Shown: one piece after another, positions 1 to 10,325 of the stretch | Layout: every line of letters begins with the position of its first letter | How positions within the stretch are numbered: position 1 is the stretch's first letter | Origin: Tetraselmis striata | Taxonomy: Eukaryota > Chlorophyta > Chlorodendrophyceae > Chlorodendrales > Chlorodendraceae | DNA: 64,000 nucleotides | Reading direction: 5' to 3' | Assembly: GCA_006384855.1 (NCBI GenBank) | Contig: VCJN01000748.1 | Location: 16,279 to 80,278, forward strand | Translations under genes and position numbers: made by a program | Notes under the pieces: model-generated | The model's input: the letters and a program-made list of their open reading frames with translations, nothing else | Told to the model about the DNA's origin: nothing | The model's database searches: none

Positions 1-539
1 CCAAGTGGCGTATGGTGTGAACAAAACGCGATACTGCGATGGGGGTGGTCAATCGGGCGGCAGACGCGAGAGTCGACCTCGTGGACGCCGTTCCGGGTCA
101 TTCACGCGCCCCCAGCCCACCACGACCGCATGTATCTCCTCGAAGGGGGAGCAGGTTGGCCTACTGAGTGGGCGGCAGCTGGTGGATTGGATGGGAGTGT
201 GCTGGCGGGTACGTGATGCGCCGCCAACAGTGCCGGGCGGGAAAGGGGGCGGCAATGCGGGCCCCGGGACGCATGGGCGCGGCGCGCGTGGTACGAAGCT
301 TGGTATACTTTTCAGACGCGGGAAGTGATGTTCACAAGGCAGCGCCCTCACGAAAGATTTTGCCGTAGTCTGTGGTAGACGTGGGAAGAGCGGCAAGGTT
401 GTCGACGAGGTCGGTAATGACGGCGCACGGCATGGGAGGGCGTCACACCTTCTTGCCCGTGGTGAGCTGCCGGAGCCGAAACGCTCGCTTCATGCGCAAT
501 GTCGATGATGACCGTCCTGGTCGCCGGGGCGTCGTTCCG

Positions 540-850
540 ACCGTATGACGATGGAAGGTGTTGATGATAGGGTTGCAGGGAGCGGGCGCCGATGGTGCCG
601 CGCTCAACGATCCAGGCGAGGTAGCGGACGCACGTCGTCTCGGTGCAGTCTAGCGGAGATGTAGAACTCGGCGAAGAGGCAAATCTTGCCTTCGTAGTTG
701 GAATATATGCTAGCCGTGAGTGAGGTAGTAAAGAGGTCGAGCACCTTGGCACCCCAGTCGCCCGTGCCGTGAAGGGCCTCGATGCTGCCTCGCATGAGTT
801 CCCTCAAGGGTGCCTTCGCCTCGGCGTCCGCAATGAAGTACGTGCTTGGG
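540..850 (-). pseudogene. Decayed tyrosine-recombinase core-binding domain fragment
   Basis: Reading the minus strand, one frame gives an alpha-helical segment containing TASIYSNYEGKICLFAEF. A neighbouring frame then gives YLAWIVERGTIGARSLQPY, and a third gives INTFH. Joined in order these resemble the SAM-like core-binding domain of DIRS-, Ngaro- or Crypton-type tyrosine recombinases, which typically read SNY..L..F..FC then YLAW..ERGTI...SLQPYLS.INTFH. The frame changes between pieces, and a few bases are missing at the LQPY/INTFH junction, so this is a broken copy. No catalytic R-H-R-Y domain could be followed towards base 1. The family call is inference from the pattern; the frame breaks are seen directly. 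Confidence 0.45.
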
Positions 851-1249
851 GGCGTCGTGGAGCGATGAACCCGCCGAAACGCGCCTACACCGCCGCGAGG
901 TTGGACGACGGCGTCGGTCGGGCGGGGACGACGGGGCAAGGTCCAGCTCAAAGATGATGCCGTAATGGTAGAGTGATGTAGCCGCCAACTTCGCAGCGGG
1001 CGTCCCGCAAGAAGATGGCTCGACGGGCCGCGCGCGAGAGCTAGCTGTGCGATCGGCGGGTAGAGTGTTAGCGCGACATGTCGGGATGGGTGAGCCACAA
1101 AGGGGGAGTCGGTGTAGCCTCGTGATATAGAAGGGCAGGTTGAAGCCAGAGAGGTTGACTCACACTAGGGTAAAAGGACTGAGGATGACGACCCGGACAT
1201 GCGAGTCTGTAGTCCAAGGAGTCCCGGCGCTCATGCCGATGGCTCTAGT

Positions 1250-2054
1250 GAAGCGTCGCTTTGAAAGGCACGCCCGGAGGCGTGCCCTCTAAACTATGCT
1301 GCGTGGGGTCGGCACGGCGGAGCACACCATCATTCGGCCTTGTCGTCCGTGACCGAGGCCTCGGCCTTCGCCTTACCCTTGCCGGCGTCCTTGGTGGTGT
1401 CCATGGTAAAGGCAACTCGTGGCGCCAGTGCCTCGCGCGACGGACGCGCGCGGTCTTGAAGTTGTCGCGGCTGTCGCCATTGCCGTCCTGGTCGCGGTCG
1501 CTACGCCGATAGCCGCCGCCGAAGCGCTGACGAACCGACGTTTTCGCGGCGCTCGCCATCGACGTTCGCGTCGTAGGCGCGGTCCTTGCAAAGCTCCATC
1601 AGCTCGGTGAACTCGGGTGACCGCAGGTTCTCGGTGCCATGACTAAGGTAGCGCTCGCACACGACGTCGAGGGCGAAGGTTGTGTCGCCCTTGCGCATCT
1701 GCGAGTCTAAAAGCTTGCGAAGGTTACACCAAGCGGAACCGATGCCCGTCCTCGACGGCCTCTATACTGTGGATGACGGCCTCGAGTCGCAGTCCGAACG
1801 CGGGCGTGATCCCGTGGGTGACGGATGCCGCAGCCCGCGAAGCTCGCGCAGCTCGACGAGCACACATGTGACGAAGCACGCGGGCGGGCGTGGTGGTACT
1901 CGTCCGCTGCCGGTTCAAGACGAGGGTTATCAAACATGTACTCGAGTACGCGGTCGAGGGCGGCGATGAGAGAGTGCCCCGGGCGCCGCAGGCTGTCGGG
2001 AGGCAAGCCGTTCTCGAAAGCAAGGGTAGAGCCTGAGGGCGGTTTTTCAATCAA
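1250..2054 (-). pseudogene. Frameshifted coding fragments, probably the upstream part of the same decayed element
   Basis: Several minus-strand frames carry protein-like stretches in succession. A segment with LIAALDRVLEYMFDNPRLE is followed, in another frame, by GITPAFGLRLEAVIHSIE, then by FALDVVCERYLSHGTENLR and FTELMELCKDRAYD. They run in the same orientation as the recombinase-like fragment downstream, so one decayed retroelement body is the simplest reading. I do not recognise the family of these pieces. No single open frame spans them. Confidence 0.3.
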
Positions 2055-2157
2055 GGTAGTGGGATTTGCTCGATGAGGGAGCGAAGTCGCATGGACGTTC
2101 TAGAGGGGTCCTTGCCACCGGAGCGGAATTCGTTCCCGCCCGGAATGGGGTACAGGG

Positions 2158-2215
2158 GGCAATATCGAGTCAAAATGGGCACATTTACGGACTCGAAAAT
2201 GTGCCCCCCACGTGA
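2158..2215 (+). repeat. Left terminal inverted repeat with embedded hairpin
   Basis: The sequence matches the end at 9319 (inverted) and the end at 49307 (direct). Just inside the tip, GGGCACATTT and AAATGTGCCC face each other across a 10-base loop that contains GGACTCG, giving a perfect hairpin stem. Confidence 0.7.
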
Positions 2216-2478
2216 TCGCTTTGGCTGGGATATGTACCCACTTTTTGGGTGCATTTCAGGTGCAATCTATAACTATACGAGAGTACTAACAACATCAATT
2301 CGCCGTGTCCTCTTCGCGCCCTCTGCAGCGTAAAGTACTACCCGCCTCAACCTAGGTGGCGGCGCTCTTTTGCGCCCCGTGGTGACTCACCCCGTTGGAG
2401 ATTTCACTCCTCGCCCCACTCTCGAGTCCGCACCACTGCAATGCACTCCACTCTCCTTGACGTACTTATGTTGCCGTC

Positions 2479-3600
2479 ATGGCCGACCGTTCTTCTGCCC
2501 CGCGGGCCAGCGCCGCCTTTCGCCAGGCCCAAGAGCAAATTCAGCCTTACATCTCCTTCTTAGACAGTTTGCCCCTTCAACCGGATCACAGAGACAAGCG
2601 TTTCAAAGAGGGTGTGAATGCCGTTGCTCGACAGTTGCTACATGGGCTCGCCCCTTCTCCATGTCTGCCTTCGGAGGTAGGTGGACCGTTGTACACCGCG
2701 CCTCCATGCGGTACGGGTCCGGAACGGGCCGGTACCGGCCCGCGGAGCCAGCAAAGCAAGCGCCCAACACCCTCGCCAAGCTCCCGCGAGCGGGGGAGCG
2801 CTTCTTGTCAAGGGGCGGAAAAGCGTGTGAGATTCGACTGGAGGAAGGTTGGCGATGCAACCTTTCTCACAAGGCAAGCCGCAGTGAAGGAGTTGACCTG
2901 GATGATGGACGAATGGAGGCACCAATATACCAGCAAGGGCGCGTATGTGAGCGCTCCTCACTCGTGTTGTCTGAAGCACATGCATATTGTACCAGCATCT
3001 TGGCATGTTCCACGATTGTATTCACTAACAAGGCTTGGCTATCGGCAGGTGTATAACTGCGCCTGCCACGTTAATTGCCCCGCGCATCTCCGCATATGTC
3101 ATGATCCGGTGAGCAAGCGTTGGGAGATGCAGCGCGACCACTGCCTCCACTCGCAGCATGAGGTTGACGTCGTCGTGGACGGCAAAGTTCGCATTCCTCA
3201 GCGAGTTAAAGCCCAGATGAAGGAGCACATCGACGACGCGCCAATGCGACTTGTGGAGAAACTTAACAAAGAAGACAAAAAGATTGCGGACGCGAGGGCG
3301 TGGCGAGTGGCGTTTCAAGCCTGGAAATCGAGCCTCACTCGCGCAGAGAAGACGCCCCGGGCCTATGAGTCTATCGCCGACCTCAGAGATTGTGTTTGTC
3401 GCAACGAGATGCTACCTCTGAACCCTGCTGAGAGCGACGCGGCGTTGGGGCGAGATGTCGGCGCAGGCGGCGGTGCGGGCTTCGCGTCCCGAGATGAGGG
3501 CTCCTTAGGCGGAGATGCGGGTCGGGGAGGCGGAGATGCGGCACCGCCACGTGAAGATGTGGCCCTGCGACTCCCACCAGCGGCACCCGAAGGCGCCTGA
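2479..3600 (+). CDS. Transposon-type protein with WRKY-GCM1/FLYWCH-like zinc-binding segment
   Basis: The ORF starts at an ATG 320 bases inside the left terminal repeat and encodes 373 residues. Its middle contains YNCACHVNCPAHLRI followed by CLHSQHE, giving a C-C...H-x2-H arrangement like the zinc-binding DNA recognition domains (FLYWCH or WRKY-GCM1) at the N-terminus of MULE transposases. A charged helical stretch follows. No DDE catalytic domain is present. From about 3430 the frame enters the antisense of another element fragment, so the last ~55 residues (Gly/Ala/Pro-rich) are probably not original sequence and the gene is cut short there. The transposase relationship is inference from cysteine/histidine spacing only. 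Confidence 0.4.
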   Translation: MADRSSAPRASAAFRQAQEQIQPYISFLDSLPLQPDHRDKRFKEGVNAVARQLLHGLAPSPCLPSEVGGPLYTAPPCGTGPERAGTGPRSQQSKRPTPSPSSRERGSASCQGAEKRVRFDWRKVGDATFLTRQAAVKELTWMMDEWRHQYTSKGAYVSAPHSCCLKHMHIVPASWHVPRLYSLTRLGYRQVYNCACHVNCPAHLRICHDPVSKRWEMQRDHCLHSQHEVDVVVDGKVRIPQRVKAQMKEHIDDAPMRLVEKLNKEDKKIADARAWRVAFQAWKSSLTRAEKTPRAYESIADLRDCVCRNEMLPLNPAESDAALGRDVGAGGGAGFASRDEGSLGGDAGRGGGDAAPPREDVALRLPPAAPEGA

Positions 3601-4290
3601 CGGCTTGGCGTGGCTTCGCGTTTCGGCTTAGGCGCCTGGAAGGGGTCGTCGTCCTCCAACTCTTTCGCCATCTTAAAGGAGGAGTCGGCCCACGCTTCTT
3701 GGAATGCTTCTTGCGCACCTTAATGGGCGACAAGCTGCTGCTCTTGCCTACATAGGCGGAGATGCGGGTCGGGGAGGCGGAGATGCGGCACCGCCACGGG
3801 AAGATGTGGCCTTGCGACTCCCACCAGCGGCACCCGAAGGCGCCTGATGGCTTGACGTGGCTTCGCGTTTCGGCTTAGGCGCCTGGAAGGGTCGTCGTCC
3901 TCAAGCTCTATCGCCATCTTGAAGGAGGACTCGGCCCGCGCTCCTTGCAATGCTTCTTGCGCAGCTTAATGGGCGACAAGCTGCTCTTGCGTCCCGTGCT
4001 CAACGCACCGTGCGGGCACTTCGTCGCCCTCGAAGGCCGAGGCTCACTCGGCGGCTTGGCAGTCTCCGAGGGACCAAGCCTGCTCTGGGGAGGGGCGGAG
4101 CTGCTCGAAGCTCTATCAAGAGACCTGCTGCAGCGCCGTTTTGGGAGCCATCTCCGCCGGACCCCGGTGGCGGTGGTTGAGATGCGGGCTTAGAGGACCC
4201 GCCAGCTTGACGCGGCGCCGCTACGACCTAGTAGTAGCGGTCGTCGACCAAGACGGTGGGGGGTAAAGAGCTGGCTCGGCAACCTTCCAG
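3421..4290 (-). pseudogene. Element body fragments, MAKELEDD module twice
   Basis: On the minus strand the module MAKELEDDDPFQAPKPKRE occurs near 3671. A partial repeat of it (IELEDDDPSRRL and following) occurs near 3916, and then sequence that closely follows the body at 6480-6970. The two copies are adjacent and in the same direction, and stop codons or frame changes break both. This is a rearranged fragment of the same family as the body downstream. Confidence 0.6.
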
Positions 4291-4339
4291 TATGAGGATT
4301 TTTATGACAAAAAGGGGATTTAATTGCCCATATAATTTA

Positions 4340-5711
4340 CAATACTATACATATTGCAAGGCAGTACCACTAATGCTTGATATTTGCTGGCGGCACGCCG
4401 CAGATTGCTGCAGCGCTGCACCGCAGATGCTGCCTTTAAGCATGCTTTGATTGTCTAGATGGCTGCAAACCATTTAGTATGCGGGGCTGCATGGCATAGA
4501 AGGGATGTGAACACGCACCGGCTTGATGATAGTATATAGATTGCAAGGCAGTACGGCTAATACCTGATAATAGTTGGCGTCACGCCGCAGATTGTTGCAG
4601 CCATTTGCCTAGATGGCTGCAAACCATTTAGTATGCGGGGCTGCATGGCATGAAAGGGATGTGGACACGCACCGGCTTGACGATACTATGCAGTTTGCAA
4701 GGCAATAGGGCTAATACCTGATATTTACTGGCAGCACGCCGCAGATTGCTGCAGCGCTGCACCGCAGATGCTGCCTTAAGGCATGCTTTAATTGTCTGGA
4801 TGGCTGCAAACCATTGATTAGTATGCGGGGCTGCATGGCATAGAAGGGATATAAACACGCACCTGCTTGACGATACTATACGGATTGCAAGGCATTACGG
4901 CTAATACCTTATATTTGCTGGCGGCACGCCGCAGATTGCTGCAGCGCTGCACCGTAGATGCTGCCTTTAAGCATGCTTTGATTGTCTAGATGGCTGCAAA
5001 CCATTTAGTATGCGGGGTTGCATGGCATAGAAGGGATGTGAACACGCATCGGCTTGACGATAGTATACAGATTGCAAGGCAGTACCGCTAATACCTTATA
5101 TTTGATGGCGGCACACCGCAGATTGCTGCAGCCATTTGCCTAGATGGCTGCAACCCATTTATTAGTATGCGGGGCTGCATTGCATAGAAGGGATGTGAAC
5201 ACGCACCGGCTTGACGATACTATACAGATTGCAAGGCAGTACGGCTAATACCTTATATATGCTGGCGGCACGCCGCAGATTGCTGCAGCCATTTGCCTAG
5301 ATGGCTGCAAACCATTTCGTATGCGGGGCTGCATGGAATGAAAGGGATGTGAACACGCACCGGCTTGACGATACTATGCAGTTTGCAAGGCAGTAGGGCT
5401 AATACCTGATATTTACTGGCAGCACGCCGCAGATTGCTGCAGCGCTGCACCGCAGATGCTGCCTTAAGGCATGCTTTAATTGTCTGGATGGCTGCAAACC
5501 ATTTATTAGTATGCGGGGCTGCATGGCATAGAAGGGATATAAACACGCACCTGCTTGACGATACTATACGGATTGCAAGGCAGTAGGGCTAATGCTTGAT
5601 ATTTGCTGGCGGCACGCCGCAGATTGCTGCAGCGCTGCACCGCAGATGCTGCCTTTAAGCATGCTTTGATTGCCTAGATGGCTGCAAACCATTTAGTATG
5701 CGGGGCTGCAT
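4340..5711. repeat. Satellite array, ~190/155-bp units in a ~688-bp higher-order repeat
   Basis: The anchor TTGCAAGGCA recurs at about 4352, 4541, 4694, 4884, 5072, 5229, 5382 and 5573. Spacing is either ~190 or ~153-157 bp; short units lack ~35 bp that include CGCTGCACCGCAGATGCTGC. Units 688-689 bp apart (4541/5229, 4694/5382, 4884/5573) resemble each other more than their neighbours, so the array has higher-order structure. Each unit is rich in short dyads built on GCTGCAGCGCTGCA. Local base composition is AT-richer than the flanks. No coding potential is convincing here. Confidence 0.85.
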
Positions 5712-5730
5712 GAATCACCAACATGCGCCG

Positions 5731-5826
5731 CCCGCCGCGCGTTGGCGCCCCGCTGCCCCGGCCGCGGCGCGTTGGCGCCCCGCTGCCCCGGCCGCGGCGC
5801 TTTGGCGCCCCGCTGCCCCGGCCGCG
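5731..5826. repeat. 30-bp tandem repeat, three units
   Basis: Three 30-bp units begin at 5731, 5761 and 5791. Each contains TTGGCGCCCCGCTGCCCCGG with one or two changes. The repeat sits directly against the end of the satellite array. Confidence 0.85.
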
Positions 5827-5981
5827 CTAGCAAAGGAAGTGCGGTTTGTGAAATCGACGGACAGGAGTCGATTCAACTCTTATCTGCGGTTGAGAATGAT
5901 TTGTTATGATCGTTGACTATGATTAATGAGGTATTGTCCAGGGAGCTATGGCAGCGAATTTCAAGGCGCATGAATCCCTTG

Positions 5982-6242
5982 TCACGGACCAGACACGAAC
6001 TCACGTTGCTTGCCGAGGTGCTCCGAGAGGTGCGCTCTTAAAGTCGCCGAATTTCTTCCGACGACCAACCACAAGGCGCGTCCGTTGGTTTCGGGGTTTC
6101 TTGGGTGCTTTGACGCGATGAAAAGTACACGACCCGCTATCAACATGCTGTCGAGGTAGACCATTCGCGGGAGGGGCCCTTGCGTCAAGTAGGTGCTCGG
6201 AATCTGCACGCGGTAGATTTCCGCCTTGGAGGCCGCCAGCAG
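5982..6242 (-). CDS. Candidate 3' exon of the element body
   Basis: An acceptor-like CTCCTATAG precedes an 87-codon open frame ending in a stop at 5982, starting with LLAASKAEIYRVQIPSTY. The ~125 bases between this point and the end of homology to the second element copy (about 6372) contain a plausible donor, so it may be a spliced downstream exon. It has no counterpart in the 49-52 kb copy. Function not recognised. Confidence 0.35.
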   Translation of the reverse strand: MLAASKAEIYRVQIPSTYLTQGPLPRMVYLDSMLIAGRVLFIASKHPRNPETNGRALWLVVGRNSATLRAHLSEHLGKQREFVSGP

Positions 6243-6365
6243 CTATAGGAGCAAATTCAGGTGAGTTAACCAAGGCGACATGACAAAGACAAAGGGCTCC
6301 TTGCCAAGGGCAGCGTTACAAGAGCTAGGGGAGACAAGACACGGGTTTGTACACGAGAGATACAT

Positions 6366-8138
6366 TTAGTAGGAGGCCGAGATGTCCGCGCAGGCGGCGT
6401 TACGGGCTTTGCGTCCCGAGATGAGGGCTTTTTGGGCGGAGATGTGGGTCGGGGACGCAGAGATGGGGCACCGCCATGGGAAGAATGATGTGGCAAGGCG
6501 ACTTCCAGCAGCGGCACCCGAAGGCGCCTGACGGCTTGACCGGGTTTCGTGTTTCGGCTTAGGCGCCTGGAAGGGGTCGTCGTCCTCCAATTCTTTCGCC
6601 ATCTTCAAAGGAGGACTCACCCCGCGCTTCTCGGGATGCTTCCTACGCAGCTTCATGGGCGATAAGGTGGTATTGCCTCCTGTGCTCAACGCACCGTGCG
6701 AGCGCTTCGTCGCTCTCGAAGGCTGAGGCTCACTCGGCGGCTTGGCAGTCACCGAGGGACCAAGCCTGCTGGGGGGAGGCGGCGGAGCTGCTCGAAGCTC
6801 GAGGAGACCTGCTGCAGCGCCGTTTTGGGAACCATCTCCACCGGACCCCGCTGGCGGTGGTTGAGATGCGGGCTTGGAGGACCCGCCAGCCTGACGAGGC
6901 GCCGCTACGACCTGGTAGTAGCGGTTGTCGACCAAGACGGTGAGGGGTGCCGAGCTGCCTCGGCAGGGCTCGCAGGTGTTGGTCGACTTCGTGAAGCGTT
7001 TATTCTTGATTTGTTGAATGCCGCGCCGCATCTCGTAGTCGTTGTGCCATTCGCGCACGCTGCGAATCGAGTAGCCACAGTGTTTCACAATTCTGCTCTG
7101 GCACTCAACGAAGGGGACGGACTCCACGGCATCTTGCCAAGATGTCTCCGGCCATGCTCCATGGCTGCCATTGGTTTCTTGGAGTGCCCTCTTGCGGTCG
7201 GCGTAGGCGTGCTCGTTATGAGGCTCAGGGAGCGCACGCACCCACAGCTTCCGTACTCCAATTGCAGCAGTGCTCGTGAACACTTTGGTCGGTACCATGT
7301 CGAGAGTCAGCGCAATATTGTTTGCGGCTGTGTCGGAGAAGCCAAAGTGCCTCACAGTTTGCGGCAAGTTGCCCACCGATAAGCACGGTGAATTTGTGGC
7401 CAAGGGGAAGAACTCGATGGGGAATCTCGTGAGCTTGCCGTGGAGATGCGGGTAAACAACCTCCAGACGGTCCTTGGTGTTGAAGGAGGGGTTCTCGGAG
7501 ATGTGCGCACACTCGAAGAAGGGTGCCCAAACCTTGGCCATTGTGTCGACATCGTCGTCGCCAACGAGGAGCTGGGGGGTTCGGTCACACCGCTGTGACC
7601 TGGAACATGCAGCTTCACGAAGAACTTCCACAAGAAAAACGTGGCGATGGCTCTGGCAGCAAGCACGCATCTCGCCCAGCAGGTGCTGGCGTCTCTTTGT
7701 TGCGTGACGACCCCGTGGAGGAAACCGTGGCCAGGGGGTGGGGGGTTCCACCCACCCAAGGAGGGAGGCCTAGAAATCTCCAGCCAAACATCTTGCCAAC
7801 CGGGGTAGGGGATGGTGCGGGTTGGTACCTTGACTGAGACGCAGGAGTCGTAAATGAAGACAGGGGCGACCAAGGCGCCATCTCGCGACTGCCAGACAAC
7901 AAACGCGAAGTGCCCTAGAGTCGTGACGATGTCCACGTGGGAAGAGGTCCACGATGGCGTGGAGGCAAGGCATGAAGAGTAAGTTCGAGTTGAGCGACAC
8001 GTTGACCACGTTGCCAATGACGCTTGTCAAGAGCTTGTGATGCTTCTTGTAGTCGTCGGGATGCCCGTCCTGTGGTTCGGGCCAGGTGGCGAAGTACGCA
8101 GGGAAGTCCCGCTCGTAGCAGTTCCACTCGCCGAGCAT
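6366..8138 (-). pseudogene. Element body ORF broken by at least two frameshifts
   Basis: Three overlapping frames carry continuous protein-like sequence in order. They are a start at 8138 containing NCYERDFPAYFATWPEPQDG, a middle frame with VFIYDSCVSVKVPTRTIPY, and a long frame from about 7590 down to 6366 with KLWVRALPEPHNEHAYADR and a Pro/Ser-rich tail ending in the MAKELEDD module. Two shifts are needed, near 7940 and near 7600. I cannot assign a domain family; no DDE, RT or recombinase motif is evident. It lies between the first ORF (8435-9076) and the satellite inside the terminal repeats. About 1.7 kb of it is missing from the 49-52 kb copy. Confidence 0.5.
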
Positions 8139-8434
8139 TGGGTCGACAAGTGGCGCTTCTTGTTGAAGGGGGGTCGTGGAGATGGTCTATGTAGGGAAAG
8201 GGGGGGGGGGACGTGTGAGAATATTTTCCCTCACGCGCGAAGATGCGCACACGTTTGAGGTTCTGTTGACAAGGGGCGAGGGGTTACCATTTTGCTCCCA
8301 CTTGTGGCGCTGGTGGCGGGGCTCGTTTGTCCAGGCGGACACCCTCCGACAGTATTGGGCCCCTCCTCGTCCTCCTCCTCCTCCTCCTCTTCATGTCCGT
8401 GCTCATCCTCATGAATCGTTGCGTGGCCAAAGGT

Positions 8435-9076
8435 TCACCTTGACCGGCTCCAGACTGTTCGACATCGGTCTGGGTGAGTTGAGATCCCTGAGATGCGCGA
8501 TGGCGAGGTACGCTTAACGCAGCCCACGTACGGCGCCGAGATGAGTGATGCTAACGAAGATGCGAGTCCGCGTACCGTTGGAGTCGCTCCGGGGAGTGGG
8601 TCCAAAGGTGGCACGCCTTGAGGCTGGGGGTTAGGCTGAGGCCCCGGCTCGGCCAAAGGCTGCGAATCTCCGTACCAAGGCCATGGCGGTCCGCTTCGAT
8701 GTTTCCCACCGCTCGGTTGCAGGGGCCTTATGGGCTGAGTCGTGGGTATTGGAGCCTGAGACGCCCTCCTGCCCGAACGCAAGTGCATCTGCGGAGAATC
8801 TTGCGCCAAGGGGGTCACTAGCATTGCGTCGGGCGCCGTCGTTGGCTCGAAACCAAGCGCAGCTGCAGATGCCCCCGCCACCGGAGTCTTCAACCGGGCA
8901 GAGGTGCGTTTTCCTTTGCGAGGACGGTCTGCCATGCTTTTGTGAACCAAGATGCGTGAAGATGCCTCCCTGAACAAAAGCGCGAGGGTGCTTGCGAGTG
9001 ATAGAAGAGTGAAAAGCACAGCGGCGGAGTAGCATTCGAGGCAAAAAACGGTTAGCATGGACTGGTAGCGACGCAT
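8435..9076 (-). CDS. Element first ORF (basic, Pro-rich)
   Basis: A 213-codon frame begins MRRYQSMLTVF; an alternative internal start begins MADRPRKGKRTSARLKTPV. It is rich in Pro, Arg and Ser, with no transmembrane segment beyond a hydrophobic stretch in the first 35 residues and no recognisable catalytic motif. It is nearly identical to the ORF at 49529-50134 on the opposite strand, which supports it as a real element gene. The C-termini differ after SLASLISAP, where a short indel shifts the frame between the copies; a donor-like CGTACGTGGG here suggests the true exon ends at this point. Confidence 0.55.
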   Translation of the reverse strand: MRRYQSMLTVFCLECYSAAVLFTLLSLASTLALLFREASSRILVHKSMADRPRKGKRTSARLKTPVAGASAAALGFEPTTAPDAMLVTPLAQDSPQMHLRSGRRASQAPIPTTQPIRPLQPSGGKHRSGPPWPWYGDSQPLAEPGPQPNPQPQGVPPLDPLPGATPTVRGLASSLASLISAPYVGCVKRTSPSRISGISTHPDRCRTVWSRSR

Positions 9077-9172
9077 CTCGTCAAGGGGCGGTGGACATAT
9101 GTGTAGTACACAGTGCAGTATAGGTGAAGGGTACCTCGTACAGTGTTGGCAAGAATGTGTGAAAGGCCAGTT

Positions 9173-9319
9173 TCACAGTACATTCGTACGGTATTGGGCG
9201 TTACTCAGTTTTTGCACCCCCCAAGGGTGCACCCTTGGGGGGTGCAAAAACCGAGTTAAGGGGGGCACATTTTCGAGTCCGGAAATGTGCCCATTTTGAC
9301 TCGATATTTGCCCTTCTTC
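9173..9319 (-). repeat. Right terminal inverted repeat with long palindrome
   Basis: This end matches 49307-49450 and the tip matches 2158-2215. From about 9206 to 9257 is a near-perfect ~52-bp palindrome whose arms read TTTTTGCACCCCCCAAGGG around a GGGTGCACCC centre. The 49-kb copy keeps the arms but lacks about 14 bp of the centre. Confidence 0.75.
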
Positions 9320-9965
9320 CCCCGGAATGGCGTCCTCTTCGCCGGCGGCAACCGGCGGCATATATACGAGTCTCTTGGGTAGCGAAGAACCGTCCGGGAA
9401 TGAAATTGATCATGGATGAGCTGCATGCGTCATCCTCGCCTCATCCGCACGACGTGCCGCTTCGATGCGTTCCTAGGCCATATAAGATATCTCGACGCCC
9501 TCGACAACGCCGCCTTGCCAGCGTGGAGCCTCTTGGTTCGGTGGGTGAGCCCCTGCCATACATATCGAAGGGGTCGTCCCATAGGGAATTGCGGGGAGAG
9601 GAGAATGAAGAGCCCCGGCTTGAGCTTGTCATGTGGTAGCAGCGAAAGCGGATGGGGGGGACGATGGACGGTTTTGTACCGTTTCCGAGGGCCCGATGAA
9701 CAATATGCACAATCCGAAACCGCGCTAGTGCTGAGCAAGCACGAGGCCAACACATAGTTGACAGTTGTCCCATCTAGTGGACGATGTTGGTTGTATATGA
9801 TTAGGCGGGTATTTGCGGGTACTGGGGTGACCGATATGGTTATGTCAAGTGCGGTACGCAAGTTCCCTTCTCTACGGCATTATTTATTCACCGCGGCTGC
9901 CCGGACAGGTGTGCGATTGCTCTATCTGTGGCTGGCCGCCCAAGTCGGCGTGCATGCAGAGGCAG

Positions 9966-10019
9966 CAGGTGTCGACACCCGTATATCCTAGGGCTGGAGG
10001 AGGGGCAGGAAACCCTAAG
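9966..10019 (+). repeat. Conserved segment encoding PVYPRAGGG-x-GNPK, copy A
   Basis: The plus frame reads VSTPVYPRAGGGAGNPK. An inverted copy at 40269-40322 reads VSIPVYPRAGGGTGNPK. Four of the seven nucleotide differences are silent, which fits descent from a coding sequence. Family unknown. Confidence 0.5.
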
Positions 10020-10325
10020 CACACAGCTCTAAACATAACCAGTATGTAACCCAAACACTTGAGTATTTATGCCAGCCCATTTAAACATGAGATATTGATG
10101 CCAGCCCAAGTGGCGCGCGTCGTCACCTGCTCCGCGCTCGTCACCCGAAACTCACGCGCCCATCCCCTTTAGTCGGTCGTCGTCACAAACCACGTCGCCT
10201 AACGCATCTCAAACACGTCGCCGCCACCAGAAACAACAACCTGCTGGAACTCTCGGCGAAGAAAGTGCCCGGCTTCATATTATTTCCACCGCAACGTCTT
10301 GCCTTGCAGACTGGCTGCGTCCATG

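Larger units (their letters stand above)
2158..9319. mobile_element. Composite transposable element bounded by inverted terminal sequence
   Basis: The left edge carries GGGCA-ATATCGAGTCAAAATGGGCA in plus orientation. The right edge, near 9319, carries the same sequence in minus orientation, so the segment has terminal inverted repeats of at least 50 bp. A near-identical copy of the end with its first ORF lies at 49307. Inside are a plus-strand zinc-binding ORF (2479), minus-strand fragments of the element body (3421-4290), a satellite array (4340-5711), a 30-bp tandem repeat, and a minus-strand body with frameshifts (5982-9076). The sequence CCCGGAATGG occurs in direct orientation just outside both ends, but 7-9 bases of unlike sequence separate it from each end, so it is not a clean target-site duplication. 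The superfamily is unresolved; a MULE-like DNA transposon is the best guess from the zinc-binding ORF. Confidence 0.55.

Noticed and set aside
2370-3056. A second long plus frame overlapping the zinc-binding ORF.
   Set aside because: The zinc-binding frame has the C-C-H-H motif and an ATG start near the terminal repeat; the overlapping frame has no recognisable feature.
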